Assembly: GCF_023015885.1 (NCBI RefSeq)
Contig: NZ_JALKBE010000001.1
Coordinates: 248,001 to 312,000, forward strand
From: Aliiroseovarius sp. S1123
GTDB lineage: Bacteria; Pseudomonadota; Alphaproteobacteria; Rhodobacterales; Rhodobacteraceae
Direction: 5' to 3'
DNA: 64,000 nucleotides
Below, piece by piece: positions 1 through 10,840 of the stretch. The notes beneath the pieces are model-generated. The model was not told the DNA's origin. It searched no databases and was given only the letters and a program-made list of their open reading frames with translations. How positions within the stretch are numbered: position 1 is the first letter of the stretch; each line of letters opens with the position of its first letter. The position numbers were made by a program, and so were the translations under genes.

Positions 1-7
1 CGCGAAC

Positions 8-111
8 GCAAAAGACGGATCCACGAGACGGCCTCATCCTCTGTCCTGGGTGAGGGAATGGGGTGAAGAGGTTGGAAAAGGTCCTTGGTCATGCGTGATT
101 CCGTCTTTTGC
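8..111. repeat. Widely spaced 12-bp inverted repeat at the left edge
   Basis: Bases 8-19 (GCAAAAGACGGA) are the exact reverse complement of bases 100-111, with 80 bases between. No coding frame was recognised in the first 199 bases. It could be the ends of a small degenerate element or a long-range RNA stem. The left neighbour is outside the window, so its role is open. Confidence 0.5.
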
Positions 112-199
112 CGGATCAGCATGCAGGGAAATTGGTTAACGGCGGGTGAATCGCCTTAGAATAAGGTGTCCACCCGCGTTTAGTCTGGGAAAAGGCCAG

Positions 200-1624
<1,425 letters not shown>

Positions 1625-1829
1625 GAGGGGCCTTTAGTTTGCGCTAAACGCGACGTTGTTCGTTAACTTGCGAAGGTTTTTCCTTGTTCCCAGCTTTCTA
1701 ATATGGTTTCACACCAATGAGAAACAAGGGATTCCCGTGCCCGTGCGCGGGAGAGGCATGAGCGCGCTGCAGCCTGAACCGGAAATCACCGGTGCCGGGC
1801 CGCGCCGCACAGGGAAGAGAAAGACGATT

Positions 1830-2690
1830 ATGATGCGTTTCAGCAGCCTTTTCGCCACTGCAACAGCAATGATGACGGCGGGTGTCGCCACAGCTCAGGA
1901 AAATCTTGAGGTGATCGGTAAACCGGTACAAGGCGGCACAGGCTTCCAGCCAGCCGTGACCAGCGTTGCCGAAGCGGCCCAAGGGCTTGATGCAATGATC
2001 AATGTGATCATCTTCGGGATTACGATCTTCGTAACTGCTTTGCTGGCCTACGTTATCGTGCGCCACAACCGTCGCGCCAATCCCGAGCCCGCGACCTTCT
2101 CGCACCACACGCCAATTGAAATCGCATGGACCCTGATCCCCGTCGTGATCTTGGTCTTCATCGGGGCCTTCTCGCTGCCGGTTCTGTTTCAGCAGCAGGT
2201 CATTCCCAAGGGTGACGTTGTGATCAAGGTCACTGGTTATCAGTGGTACTGGGGCTATGAGTATCCCGAGCACGAATTCGGTTTCGACAGCTTCCTGCTG
2301 GATAAATCGGCCCTGGAAGAGCACGGCTATGACAAGAGCGACTACCTGCTGGCCACCGACACCGCTGTCGTCGTGCCCACCGGCAAAAAAGTCGTGATGC
2401 AGGTAACTGCCGCTGACGTGATTCACTCGTGGACCATCCCGGCCTTCGGTGTGAAGCAGGATGCTGTTCCCGGTCGTCTGGCCGAGCTGTGGTTCGAAGT
2501 CGAGCCCGGCAAGGAAGGCATCTATTTCGGCCAGTGTTCAGAGCTGTGCGGCAAAGACCACGCCTATATGCCGATCACTGTGAAAGCCGTGACCGAAGCT
2601 GAATACGAAGCTTGGCTGAAAGGCGCGATCGAAGAATACGCAGGCGACGTGACCACGATGCCCGCAATTCAGGTTGCCTCGGCCAACTGA
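1830..2690 (+). CDS. ctaC: Cytochrome c oxidase subunit II (CuA subunit)
   Basis: Subunit II of an aa3-type terminal oxidase; it accepts electrons from cytochrome c at the periplasmic binuclear CuA centre. The frame is open from 1656, but ATG 1830 follows a purine-rich site (AGGGAAGAG) and gives a signal peptide ending near AQEN, so I chose it (286 residues). Two transmembrane helices follow around residues 45-115. The CuA ligands are all visible: H199, C236, E238 (backbone), C240, H244 and M247 in the [12 protein letters not shown] segment, as is the aromatic electron-entry patch (QWYWGYEYP). First gene of the oxidase assembly operon. Subunit I (ctaD) is not in the window, as is common in this order. 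Confidence 0.97.
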   Translation: MMRFSSLFATATAMMTAGVATAQENLEVIGKPVQGGTGFQPAVTSVAEAAQGLDAMINVIIFGITIFVTALLAYVIVRHNRRANPEPATFSHHTPIEIAWTLIPVVILVFIGAFSLPVLFQQQVIPKGDVVIKVTGYQWYWGYEYPEHEFGFDSFLLDKSALEEHGYDKSDYLLATDTAVVVPTGKKVVMQVTAADVIHSWTIPAFGVKQDAVPGRLAELWFEVEPGKEGIYFGQCSELCGKDHAYMPITVKAVTEAEYEAWLKGAIEEYAGDVTTMPAIQVASAN

Positions 2691-2696
2691 TCAGAC

Positions 2697-2743
2697 GGAA
2701 GGGGGCAACCCCTTCCCACAGGCCGCCCTTCCGGGGGCGGTTT
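2697..2743 (+). terminator. Two tandem hairpins between ctaC and ctaB
   Basis: GGAAGGGG/CCCCTTCC (2697-2704 and 2709-2716) closes on GCAA, and CCGCCC/GGGCGG (2723-2728 and 2735-2740) is followed by TTTCTT. They may stabilise the ctaC 3' end or attenuate transcription into ctaB, giving more subunit II than assembly factors. This role is inferred. Confidence 0.55.
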
Positions 2744-2780
2744 CTTGCAAATATGACCCTAGCCAGAGCGCCAAAACACA

Positions 2781-3725
2781 ATGACTGACGCCAGCATCCA
2801 ATCCACCAAGACCGATACCGGCGAAGCCGGATTTGGCGACTATTTCGCGCTGTTGAAGCCGCGCGTCATGTCGCTGGTGGTGTTTACCGCCCTTGTTGGA
2901 CTGCTGGTCGCGCCGGTTGGCGTTAACCCGGTGGTCGGCCTGGCCTCGATCCTGTTCATCGCCGTGGGCGGAGGTGCCTCGGGCGCCCTGAACATGTGGT
3001 GGGACGCTGACATCGACCGCAAGATGAAGCGCACCCTGACCCGTCCGATCCCGTCGGGCAAGGTCGAGGAAGGCGAGGCATTTGCCATCGGCATCACCCT
3101 GTCGGTCATGGCCGTCGTGATGCTGGGACTGGCTGCCAACCTGATGGCTGCAGCACTGTTGGCCTTCACCATCTTTTTCTATGTCGTGATCTACACGATG
3201 TGGCTGAAGCGCTGGACCCCGCAGAACATCGTGATCGGTGGCGCGGCGGGCGCGTTCCCTCCGATGATCGGCTGGGCAGTTGCCACGGGTGGGATCTCGA
3301 TCGAAAGCGTTCTGATGTTCGCTTTGACCTTCGCGTGGACACCGCCCCATTTCTGGGCGCTGGCCCTGTTCACCAAAGGTGATTATGCCAATGCAGGCGT
3401 GCCGATGCTGACCGTGACACACGGTCGAAAAACCACCCGCAACCATATCCTTGGTTACACATTTGCACTGGCCGCTGTTGCCATCGCGCTGGGCCTGACT
3501 TCGGTAGGTGGCCCCACTTATATGGTGATCGCGCTGGTTCTGAACGCCATGTTCATCAAAGGTGCGTGGGACGTGTTCCGCCGCACCGACGCGGACAGCG
3601 AAGCTGACAGCCACAAGGCCGAACGCGGTCTGTTCAAACTGTCGCTGGCGTATTTGTTCCTGCACTATGGTGCGCTGCTGGTTGAGGCCTCGCTGAAACC
3701 CTTCGGACTGGGGGGCTGGGGCTGA
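2781..3725 (+). CDS. ctaB: Protohaem IX farnesyltransferase (haem O synthase)
   Basis: A 314-residue UbiA-family integral membrane prenyltransferase that adds a farnesyl group to haem B to make haem O, the precursor of haem A for the oxidase. The first Asp-rich motif NMWWDADIDRKMKRT lies at about residues 70-85, and the second conserved loop (TPPHFWALAL) near 190. About seven to nine hydrophobic helices are visible. It sits 90 bp behind ctaC and overlaps the next small gene by one base, so it is in the same operon. Confidence 0.97.
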   Translation: MTDASIQSTKTDTGEAGFGDYFALLKPRVMSLVVFTALVGLLVAPVGVNPVVGLASILFIAVGGGASGALNMWWDADIDRKMKRTLTRPIPSGKVEEGEAFAIGITLSVMAVVMLGLAANLMAAALLAFTIFFYVVIYTMWLKRWTPQNIVIGGAAGAFPPMIGWAVATGGISIESVLMFALTFAWTPPHFWALALFTKGDYANAGVPMLTVTHGRKTTRNHILGYTFALAAVAIALGLTSVGGPTYMVIALVLNAMFIKGAWDVFRRTDADSEADSHKAERGLFKLSLAYLFLHYGALLVEASLKPFGLGGWG

Positions 3726-3886
3726 TGGCGATCAAGGCAGAACATGAAATGCACAAGCGCCGGTTCAGCCGCAATGTCGGCCTGGGCATTGTGTTGGTGG
3801 GCTTTGTTGCCCTTGTCTATGGCCTGACCGTGGCCAAAGTGAGCGAGCTTTATCAGCCGGAAGCTTCGTCGGAGGCCAACCAATGA
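3725..3886 (+). CDS. Small CoxF-like membrane protein
   Basis: A 53-residue reading frame starts at ATG 3725, sharing one base with the ctaB stop, and ends overlapping the ctaG start by four bases (ATGA). It has a charged N-terminus (MAIKAEHEMHKRRFSRNVG), one transmembrane helix (GIVLVGFVALVYGLTVA) and a short tail. A tiny single-helix protein at this position, between ctaB and ctaG, is usual in Rhodobacterales and is often annotated CoxF. The exact role in oxidase assembly is not established here; translational coupling on both sides argues that it is real. Confidence 0.85.
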   Translation: MAIKAEHEMHKRRFSRNVGLGIVLVGFVALVYGLTVAKVSELYQPEASSEANQ

Positions 3887-4458
3887 GCCTTTCGCAGCAC
3901 CAGATGACGGCAGCCAAGATGGTCGGCGTTGTGGTCCTGATGGGATCGCTTAGTTGGGCCTCGGTTCCGTTCTATGACTGGTTCTGCCGGGTTACAGGCT
4001 TTGGCGGCGTCACCGGCGTGGCCGAGAAAGCATCCGATGTGGTGCTGGACCGCAAGGTGCTGGTCCGCTTTGACGCCTCGAAAGAGCGCGGCATGCCGTG
4101 GGAGTTCAAGCCCGTCCAGCGCGAAATGGAGATCCGTCTGGGTGAAACTGGTCTTGCTTTCTACGAGGCCTACAACCCGACGGACCGCCCGGTGGCCGGC
4201 ACCGCCAGCTACAACGTGGCGCCCTTCGCCGCGGGGGGCTTTTTCACCAAGATTGACTGCTTCTGCTTCGAACAGCAGGTGCTGCAACCCGGAGAACGCG
4301 TGACCATGCCGGTCACCTTCTACGTGGACCCCGAAATTATCGCGGACGATGAAGGCAAATACGTGAATGCGATCACGTTGTCCTACACGTTCCACGAAAC
4401 CGAATTGCCGGAAGAGGTCGCTTCGCTTGAAGCACCCCAGACGGTTGTGCAAAACTGA
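3883..4458 (+). CDS. ctaG: Cytochrome c oxidase assembly protein CtaG (Cox11)
   Basis: A 191-residue Cox11-family copper chaperone that delivers copper to the CuB site of subunit I. It has an N-terminal membrane anchor (residues 7-30), then a periplasmic immunoglobulin-like domain. The copper-binding CFCF motif is visible in KIDCFCFEQQ at about residues 124-133, and the early Cys in YDWFCRVTG is conserved. It overlaps the CoxF-like gene by four bases and precedes ctaE by 27 bases. Confidence 0.96.
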   Translation: MSLSQHQMTAAKMVGVVVLMGSLSWASVPFYDWFCRVTGFGGVTGVAEKASDVVLDRKVLVRFDASKERGMPWEFKPVQREMEIRLGETGLAFYEAYNPTDRPVAGTASYNVAPFAAGGFFTKIDCFCFEQQVLQPGERVTMPVTFYVDPEIIADDEGKYVNAITLSYTFHETELPEEVASLEAPQTVVQN

Positions 4459-4485
4459 CGCCAGAAGAACAGGGACTAGACGCTT

Positions 4486-5286
4486 ATGGCACACGCAAAA
4501 AATCACGATTTTCACATTCTGCCGCCCTCGGTAAACCCCTTCTTGGGTGCCGTGGCCGGCTTCGTCATGCTGTTTGGCGCTGTCCAGTGGATGGCCAATG
4601 GAACACCTTGGTTGTTCTTCGCCGGTCTGGCTGGCGTTCTCTATGTCATGTTCGCCTGGTGGTCGGACGTTGTGCATGAAGGTCAAACCGGTGACCACAC
4701 CTCGGTTGTCAAAATCGGCCTGCGCTATGGCGTGATCCTGTTCATCATGTCCGAAGTCATGTTCTTCGTTGCGTGGTTCTGGAGCTTCTTCAAGCACGCC
4801 ATGTACCCGATGACCGAGGGTTCGCCTAAGATCGACGGCGTATGGCCGCCGGTTGGCATTGAAACCTTCGACCCCTGGCACCTGCCGCTGATCAACACCC
4901 TGATCCTGCTGTTGTCGGGCTGTGCCGTAACCTGGGCACACCACGCGATTGCCCATGAAAACAACCGTAAAGATCTGGTTTGGGGTCTGGCTCTGGCCGT
5001 GATTCTGGGTGTGATCTTCACCATCTTCCAGGCGTATGAATACAGCCACGCTGCCTTTGACTTCGCTGGCAACATCTATGGCGTGAACTTCTTCATGGCC
5101 ACTGGCTTCCACGGCTTCCACGTGATTGTCGGCACCATCTTCCTTTTCATCTGCCTGATGCGCGCGATCAAGGGCCACTTCACTCCGGAAAGCCACGTTG
5201 GTTTCGAGGCCGCCGCTTGGTACTGGCACTTCGTTGACGTTGTATGGCTGTTCCTGTTCGCAGCTGTTTATATCTGGGGCGGTTGA
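4486..5286 (+). CDS. ctaE: Cytochrome c oxidase subunit III
   Basis: A 266-residue integral membrane protein with seven predicted helices, matching subunit III of haem-copper oxidases. Characteristic segments are [29 protein letters not shown] and the C-terminal [16 protein letters not shown]. It stabilises the catalytic core and helps proton uptake. A strong intrinsic terminator at 5313-5350 follows, so SURF1 and thrC may be a separate or read-through transcript. Confidence 0.97.
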   Translation: MAHAKNHDFHILPPSVNPFLGAVAGFVMLFGAVQWMANGTPWLFFAGLAGVLYVMFAWWSDVVHEGQTGDHTSVVKIGLRYGVILFIMSEVMFFVAWFWSFFKHAMYPMTEGSPKIDGVWPPVGIETFDPWHLPLINTLILLLSGCAVTWAHHAIAHENNRKDLVWGLALAVILGVIFTIFQAYEYSHAAFDFAGNIYGVNFFMATGFHGFHVIVGTIFLFICLMRAIKGHFTPESHVGFEAAAWYWHFVDVVWLFLFAAVYIWGG

Positions 5287-5312
5287 ACCTGACCTGCGAT
5301 TAGTCCTAATCA

Positions 5313-5350
5313 AGGGCGCGAGGGGAAACCCTCGCGCCTTTTCTTTTATC
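5313..5350 (+). terminator. Intrinsic terminator after ctaE
   Basis: A GC-rich stem GGCGCGAGGG (5315-5324) pairs with CCCTCGCGCC (5329-5338) over a GAAA loop and is followed by a T-rich run (TTTTCTTTT). It ends the oxidase operon or attenuates it before the SURF1 gene. Confidence 0.85.
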
Positions 5351-5361
5351 GGATCTCTGTT

Positions 5362-6030
5362 ATGCGCCAAGCCATCGCCATCATCCTGTCCCTTGCCGTG
5401 CTCGCCTTGTTCATTGGGCTGGGCACGTGGCAGGTGCAGCGTTTGAAATGGAAAGAGGGTGTGCTGGCAGAAATCGACACCCGTATCGCTGCGGACCCGG
5501 TATCCCTGCCGGAGGCGCCCGACAGGGCGCGTGATACCTATCTGCCCGTCGTGGTCTCGGGCCAGTTTGGCGAAGGCACTTTGCGTGTGCTGGTATCTAC
5601 TAAACAGGACGGGGCAGGGTATCGTCTGATCTCACCCTTGCTGACCGATCAGGGCGCGATCCTGATCGACCGGGGCTTCGTCCGTGTGGCGGACGAGATG
5701 CCACCCGTGCCTGAAGATCTGGTCCGGATCGAAGGCAACCTGCACTGGCCCGATGACCGTCGCAGTTCGACCCCCGACAATGACGTGGCAGGCAACACGT
5801 GGTTCGCACGTGATCTGGACCAGATGGCCGACGAACTTGGTACGCAACCGACCCTTGTGATCGTTCGCCAGATGACTCCGGCCGAGCCGCGCGTGCTGCC
5901 GCTTCCCGTCACATCCGAGGGTGTCCCTAACCGACACCTTGAATACGCAGGCACGTGGTTTTTGCTGGCGCTCACATGGTCGGTGATGACACTTGCCCTG
6001 CTATGGCGTAAGAAACGCCGAAACACCTGA
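5362..6030 (+). CDS. SURF1-family cytochrome oxidase biogenesis protein
   Basis: A 222-residue SURF1 (Shy1) family protein. It has the two-helix topology of the family: an N-terminal helix (IAIILSLAVLALFIGLGTWQ) with the GxWQVQRLxWK signature, a periplasmic domain, and a C-terminal helix (FLLALTWSVMTLALLW) followed by a basic end. SURF1 proteins assist haem A insertion into subunit I. It starts 75 bases after ctaE, just behind the terminator, and lies 14 bases before thrC. Confidence 0.95.
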   Translation: MRQAIAIILSLAVLALFIGLGTWQVQRLKWKEGVLAEIDTRIAADPVSLPEAPDRARDTYLPVVVSGQFGEGTLRVLVSTKQDGAGYRLISPLLTDQGAILIDRGFVRVADEMPPVPEDLVRIEGNLHWPDDRRSSTPDNDVAGNTWFARDLDQMADELGTQPTLVIVRQMTPAEPRVLPLPVTSEGVPNRHLEYAGTWFLLALTWSVMTLALLWRKKRRNT

Positions 6031-6044
6031 AGGACTCACTTTCG

Positions 6045-7442
6045 ATGCGCTATATCTCGACCCGCGGCGACGCACCTGTTCTCAGCTTTGAAGACGCCAT
6101 GCTCACCGGCCTTGCCCGTGACGGCGGCCTTTATGTGCCGGAAACCGTGCCGACCATGTCGGAGGACGAAATCGCCGCGCTGGCTGGCCTGTCTTATGAA
6201 GAGATCGCCTTTCGCGTGATGCGCCCCTTCGTGGGCGACACCTTCACCGACGAAGAGTTCAAAGAGATTATCGCCAAGGCCTATGCTGGCTTCGGCCACG
6301 ACGCCCGCGCGCCGCTGGTGCAGCTGGGCCCGAACCACTTCCTGCTCGAGCTGTTCCACGGCCCGACGCTGGCCTTCAAAGACTTCGCGATGCAGCTGAT
6401 CGGTCAGCTGTTCCAAGTGGCGCTCAGCCGTCGTGGCGAGAAAGTGACCATCGTCGGCGCGACGTCGGGTGATACCGGGTCTGCCGCGATCGAAGCCTTC
6501 AAGGGTCTGGACGCGGTCGACGTGTTCATCCTGTTTCCGCATGGCCGCGTGTCCGAAGTGCAGCGCCGCCAGATGACCACGCCGTCGGAAAGCAATGTGC
6601 ATGCGCTGGCTATGGATGGTGACTTTGACGATTGCCAAGCCCGCCTGAAAGACATGTTCAACGATTTTGACTTCCGCGATGGTGTGAAGCTGGCAGGCGT
6701 GAACTCGATCAACTGGGCGCGGGTTCTGGCGCAGGTGGTATACTACTTCTCGTCCGCCGTGTCGCTGGGCGCCCCGCATCGTGAAGTCAGCTTTACCGTG
6801 CCGACCGGCAACTTCGGTGACATTTTTGCGGGCTATATCGCCAAGAAGATGGGCCTGCCCATCGACCAGCTGGTGATCGCGACCAACCAGAACGACATCC
6901 TGCACCGCACGATGGAGACCGGCGCCTATACTAAGGCGGGCGTCACGCCGTCGATCAGCCCGTCGATGGATATTCAGGTGTCCTCGAATTTCGAACGCGC
7001 GCTGTTTGACGCCTATGGCCGCGACGGTGCGGCTGTGGCTGGTCAGATGGACGACCTGAAAGACGGCGGATTCGCGATCAGCCAAGGTGCGATGGAATAC
7101 CTGCGTGAACAGTTCACTTCAGGCCGCGCGTCGGAAGACGAAACCATGGCGCAGATCAAAACCAGCTTCGCCACCACGGGCGAAGTCCTGTGCCCGCACT
7201 CGGCTGTTGGCGTGAAAGTCGCCAACGAGCATCTGGGCGATAGTCCGATGGTTACGCTGGCCACCGCGCATCCTGCGAAGTTCCCGGCAGCTGTGAAAGA
7301 TGCCTGTGGCCAAGACGCGCCGCTGCCGCCGCGCATGGCCGACCTGTTTGACCGTGACGAGCGTGTAACCCGCGTGGCCAACGATCTGGACGCGCTGAAG
7401 ACGCTGATCATGGAACGCACCGGAAAGGCCACTCCTGCATGA
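6045..7442 (+). CDS. thrC: Threonine synthase
   Basis: A 465-residue PLP enzyme that converts O-phospho-L-homoserine to threonine, the last step of threonine synthesis. The N-terminal RYISTRG and the PLP-lysine segment TLAFKDF (K112) are visible, as is the phosphate loop (GATSGDTGSAA, about 138-148). Length matches the longer bacterial class. The stop overlaps the next start by four bases (ATGA at 7439), so thrC and the M16 peptidase are translationally coupled. Confidence 0.97.
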   Translation: MRYISTRGDAPVLSFEDAMLTGLARDGGLYVPETVPTMSEDEIAALAGLSYEEIAFRVMRPFVGDTFTDEEFKEIIAKAYAGFGHDARAPLVQLGPNHFLLELFHGPTLAFKDFAMQLIGQLFQVALSRRGEKVTIVGATSGDTGSAAIEAFKGLDAVDVFILFPHGRVSEVQRRQMTTPSESNVHALAMDGDFDDCQARLKDMFNDFDFRDGVKLAGVNSINWARVLAQVVYYFSSAVSLGAPHREVSFTVPTGNFGDIFAGYIAKKMGLPIDQLVIATNQNDILHRTMETGAYTKAGVTPSISPSMDIQVSSNFERALFDAYGRDGAAVAGQMDDLKDGGFAISQGAMEYLREQFTSGRASEDETMAQIKTSFATTGEVLCPHSAVGVKVANEHLGDSPMVTLATAHPAKFPAAVKDACGQDAPLPPRMADLFDRDERVTRVANDLDALKTLIMERTGKATPA

Positions 7443-8701
7443 CGGTGCGTCTGGATCGCCTGTCCAACGGCGTACGCGTCGTGACCGAGCATATGCCGGG
7501 GCTGGAAAGCGCCTCTTTGGGGGTGTGGGTCACTGCGGGCGGACGCCATGAGACGCTGGCCCAGAACGGCATCGCGCATTTCCTTGAACACATGGCCTTC
7601 AAAGGCACCCAAAAGCGCAACGCGCTTGAGATTGCCGAGGCGATCGAGGATGTGGGCGGCTATATCAACGCCTATACCTCGCGCGAGGTGACGGCCTATT
7701 ACGTGCGCGTTCTGAAAGGTGACGTGGCGCTTGGGCTCGATGTGATCTCGGACATCGTGCTGAACCCGGTTTTCGACACGAGCGAGATCGAGATCGAACG
7801 CGGTGTGATCCTGCAGGAAATCGGGCAGGCGCTGGATACACCCGATGATGTGGTCTTTGACTGGCTGCAGGAAGCAGCCTTCCCGGAACAGCCCATCGGC
7901 CGCACCATCCTTGGTCCGTCCGAGCGGGTGAAAGCCTTTGGGCGTGACGACCTGTCTGGCTTTGTCTGTCAACATTACGGCCCGGAACAGCTGATCCTGT
8001 CAGCGGCCGGCGCGGTGGACCACGACGAAATCCTGCGCCTTGCCGAAGCTGCTTTCGGAACGCTCGCTCCGCGCCCAGTGTTGATACCTGATGCAGCGCG
8101 CTGGACCTCTGGCGCGCGGGTCGAGGTGAACAACACGCTTGAACAGGTGCATTTCACGCTGGGGTTCGAAGCGCCCTCGTACCGCGACGACGGTTTCTAT
8201 GCGGCACAGCTTTTCAGTTCTGCCTTGGGCGGCGGCATGTCCTCGCGCCTGTTTCAGGAAGTGCGTGAGAAACGCGGGCTGTGCTATTCTATCTTCTCTC
8301 AGGTTGGATCCTATGACGACACCGGCATGATGACCGTCTATGCGGGGACCTCGGGCGACGACATTGCCGCCCTGTCGGGCCTCTGCATCGACGAGATGAA
8401 GCGCGCCGCGTCCGACATGTCAGATCGTGAACTGGAACGCGCCCGCACGCAGATGAAAGCTGGGCTTCTGATGGGGCTGGAAAGCCCGTCCGCCCGTGCC
8501 GAGCGTATGGCGCGTCTGGTTGGGATCTGGGGACATGTACCGACGCTGGCCGACACGATCGAAAAGATTGACGCTGTTACCATGCAAGACCTACGCGATT
8601 TCGGTGCGTCCCTGTCGGATAGCGCCATGGCGATGGCGGTCTATGGTCCGGCAGCCAAGGCCGAGCCGTTGGAGGCTCTGATAGAAAGGCGCGCTGCCTG
8701 A
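7439..8701 (+). CDS. M16-family zinc peptidase (processing-peptidase beta-like)
   Basis: A 420-residue M16B peptidase related to mitochondrial processing peptidase beta. The inverted zinc motif HxxEH is at H47-FLE-H51, and the distal acidic ligand lies in the EIERGVILQEI segment near residues 120-130. The second half is the inactive M16_C domain containing the family's REKRGLCY element. The enzyme likely cleaves peptides or processes proteins in the cytoplasm. Start and stop overlap thrC (4 bp) and the GNAT gene (1 bp). Confidence 0.95.
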   Translation: MTVRLDRLSNGVRVVTEHMPGLESASLGVWVTAGGRHETLAQNGIAHFLEHMAFKGTQKRNALEIAEAIEDVGGYINAYTSREVTAYYVRVLKGDVALGLDVISDIVLNPVFDTSEIEIERGVILQEIGQALDTPDDVVFDWLQEAAFPEQPIGRTILGPSERVKAFGRDDLSGFVCQHYGPEQLILSAAGAVDHDEILRLAEAAFGTLAPRPVLIPDAARWTSGARVEVNNTLEQVHFTLGFEAPSYRDDGFYAAQLFSSALGGGMSSRLFQEVREKRGLCYSIFSQVGSYDDTGMMTVYAGTSGDDIAALSGLCIDEMKRAASDMSDRELERARTQMKAGLLMGLESPSARAERMARLVGIWGHVPTLADTIEKIDAVTMQDLRDFGASLSDSAMAMAVYGPAAKAEPLEALIERRAA

Positions 8702-9285
8702 TGTTCGCGCGGCCCAAGAAGGTTCGGATTGAAACCGAACGCATGACCCTGCGCCCGCCCTTGCATGGTGACTATCGCGCATGGGCAGCGCTTCGGGTTG
8801 CAAGCCGCGACTTCCTGACACCGTGGGAGCCCACATGGGCCGCGGATCACCTGACCCGTAAAAGTTTCACGAATCGCGTTTATTGGGCCAATCGTTCGGT
8901 ATCTAGCGGCACTGCGCTTCCACTTTTCATGTTTCGACGTCAGGACGGCGCCCTGCTGGGCGCGCTGACGCTGGACAATATCCGTCGTGGTCCATCGCAA
9001 GCTGGCACCACCGGATATTGGGTCGGCGAACGCTTTGCGCGCCAAGGCTATATGCGCGAAGGGCTTGAGGCGCTGGTGCATTACGCGTTCAACGAGCTGG
9101 ATCTGTCGCGGCTGGAAGCGGGCTGTCTGCCAGAAAACGCCGCCTCGCGCGGGGTGCTGGAAAAGGTCGGCTATAAATACGAAGGCGTGGCGCAAAGCTA
9201 CCTTCAGATCAACGGGCGCTGGCGCAATCACGTGCTCTATGCCAACCTCAGATCGGACCGGCGCGGGCGCACGCAAGTGGGTTAA
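8701..9285 (+). CDS. RimJ/RimL-type GNAT N-acetyltransferase
   Basis: A 194-residue GNAT protein of the RimJ type (ribosomal S5 N-terminal acetyltransferase and relatives). Visible family elements are the N-terminal RMTLRPP strand, the GYWVGERFARQGYMREGL acetyl-CoA motif A near residues 105-120, and the C-terminal NxxSRGVLEKVGY-like segment. The start overlaps the peptidase stop by one base. Likely last gene of the ctaC-to-GNAT series. The acetyl acceptor is unknown. Confidence 0.88.
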   Translation: MFARPKKVRIETERMTLRPPLHGDYRAWAALRVASRDFLTPWEPTWAADHLTRKSFTNRVYWANRSVSSGTALPLFMFRRQDGALLGALTLDNIRRGPSQAGTTGYWVGERFARQGYMREGLEALVHYAFNELDLSRLEAGCLPENAASRGVLEKVGYKYEGVAQSYLQINGRWRNHVLYANLRSDRRGRTQVG

Positions 9286-9330
9286 GCCGCGCTTGGTAAT
9301 CTGTCTGAGAACCACAAGAAGGGGCGTGAC

Positions 9331-10740
9331 GTGAGATCTGTCGATGTAGCGATCGAAGCGCAATTGCGCGCGACCCTACCGGAGGCCGCATTCCGTCCCC
9401 TGACACCCGCCTATCTGGAAGAGCCGCGCGGGATGTTCCACGGCGCGGGCGGGGTGCTTCTGGCCCCCGGATCTGTGGACGAGGTGTCCACCATCCTGCG
9501 CATCTGCAACGATGCCCGCGTGCCCGTCGTGCCCTATGGCGGCGGCACGGGGCTGGTCGGTGGGCAGGTGATGCAAGACGCCCGCTCGGTGATCCTAAGC
9601 CTTGAACGCATGACCCGCATCCGCGCCGTCCACCCGACCGAGAACGTTCTGGTCGCCGAGGCTGGGGCCATCTTGGCGGATGTCCAGTCTGCGGCTGAAG
9701 ATGCAGATCGCCTGTTCCCGCTATCGCTCGCCTCGGAGGGGTCGTGTCGCATTGGCGGATGCCTGTCGACCAATGCGGGCGGAGTGAACGTGCTGCGCTA
9801 TGGCACCGCGCGCGAGCTGTGTCTGGGGATCGAAGCCGTGCTGCCTGACGGCACCATCCATCACGGGCTAAAGCGGCTACGCAAGGACAACACCGGCTAT
9901 GACCTGCGCGCACTTCTGTGCGGGGCCGAGGGCACGCTGGGCGTGATCACCGCCGCCAGCCTGCGCTTGTTTGCGCGTCCCGCGCGCACCTCGACCGCGC
10001 TTCTCTGCGTGTGTGACCCATCCGCTGCTTTGGACCTTCTGGCGCTGGCGCAATCTCAGTTGGGGCAGGGGATCAGCGCATTTGAGTTGATCAAGGGCAC
10101 CGGGCTGGAATTTCTCGCCGAGGCCCAGATGGGGGGACCTCAGCCCTTTTCCGAGACGCCCGCATGGTCCGTGCTGATCGACCTTGGCCTCGGCCCAACC
10201 GATGACCCAGAGGCCGCGCTTCTAACGCTCTTTGAGGCGGCCCAAGAGGCAGGCTTGGTGTCCGACGGCGTCGTCGCGCAATCCCAATCCCAACGCGCTG
10301 CCCTGTGGAAGCTGCGCGAGGAAATTCCCCTAGCGAACAAAGCCGTTGGCGCGATCAGCTCGCATGACATTTCGCTGCCGCTGTCCGATATCCCGGAATT
10401 CCTGACGCGCGCGGACGACGCCCTCGCCGCCCTCGGCCCGTATCGCGTAAACGCCTTCGGGCATCTGGGCGACGGAAACTTACACTACAACGTCTTCCCG
10501 CCAGCGGGCGAAGACAAAGCCGCCTATCTTCCCCAGCGCGACGCCATTCGCAGCATCGTCTATGATCTGGTGGACGACTACGACGGCTCGTTCAGCGCAG
10601 AGCACGGGGTGGGGCGCCTGAAAACGGACGAGCTTGCCCGCTATTCAGATCCCGCCCGCCTTGCCGCCATGCGTGCGATCAAACAAGCGCTGGACCCCAA
10701 CGAGATCATGAACCCCGGCGTGATCTTTCCAGCCAAATGA
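9331..10740 (+). CDS. FAD-linked oxidase (D-2-hydroxyacid dehydrogenase family)
   Basis: A 469-residue flavoprotein of the GlcD/D-lactate/D-2-hydroxyglutarate dehydrogenase family. The FAD-binding PCMH segment PYGGGTGLVGGQV lies around residues 69-81. The C-terminal oxidase domain carries FGHLGDGNLHYNVFPP and the metal/FAD-proximal EHGVGRLK. Translation starts at GTG 9331, with AAGAAGGGG upstream. It stands alone, 45 bases after the GNAT gene, without GlcE/GlcF partners, which favours a single-subunit D-2-hydroxyacid (for example D-2-hydroxyglutarate) dehydrogenase. The substrate cannot be read from sequence. Confidence 0.9.
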   Translation: MRSVDVAIEAQLRATLPEAAFRPLTPAYLEEPRGMFHGAGGVLLAPGSVDEVSTILRICNDARVPVVPYGGGTGLVGGQVMQDARSVILSLERMTRIRAVHPTENVLVAEAGAILADVQSAAEDADRLFPLSLASEGSCRIGGCLSTNAGGVNVLRYGTARELCLGIEAVLPDGTIHHGLKRLRKDNTGYDLRALLCGAEGTLGVITAASLRLFARPARTSTALLCVCDPSAALDLLALAQSQLGQGISAFELIKGTGLEFLAEAQMGGPQPFSETPAWSVLIDLGLGPTDDPEAALLTLFEAAQEAGLVSDGVVAQSQSQRAALWKLREEIPLANKAVGAISSHDISLPLSDIPEFLTRADDALAALGPYRVNAFGHLGDGNLHYNVFPPAGEDKAAYLPQRDAIRSIVYDLVDDYDGSFSAEHGVGRLKTDELARYSDPARLAAMRAIKQALDPNEIMNPGVIFPAK

Positions 10741-10751
10741 GACCTTCACCC

Positions 10752-10827
10752 CTCCTCTTGCCAGAAATATCTTGGGGGAGCGTCGAAGACGCGGGGGCAA
10801 AGCCCCCTCAGGCTCACATCGTGAGCC
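10752..10827. repeat. Roseobacter-type extragenic repeat with two hairpins
   Basis: The segment after the FAD oxidase stop contains AGAAATATCTTGGGGGAG, a short GGGGGC-AAA-GCCCCC hairpin (10793-10807), and a second hairpin GGCTCAC-ATC-GTGAGCC (10811-10827). From memory, elements of this form recur after genes in Roseobacter genomes. Only one copy was found in this window, so its repeat status needs the whole genome. Confidence 0.5.
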
Positions 10828-10840
10828 ACCAGCCGCAATG

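Noticed and set aside
3853-5370. A 505-codon frame on the minus strand
   Set aside because: Antisense to ctaG and ctaE, both certain genes.
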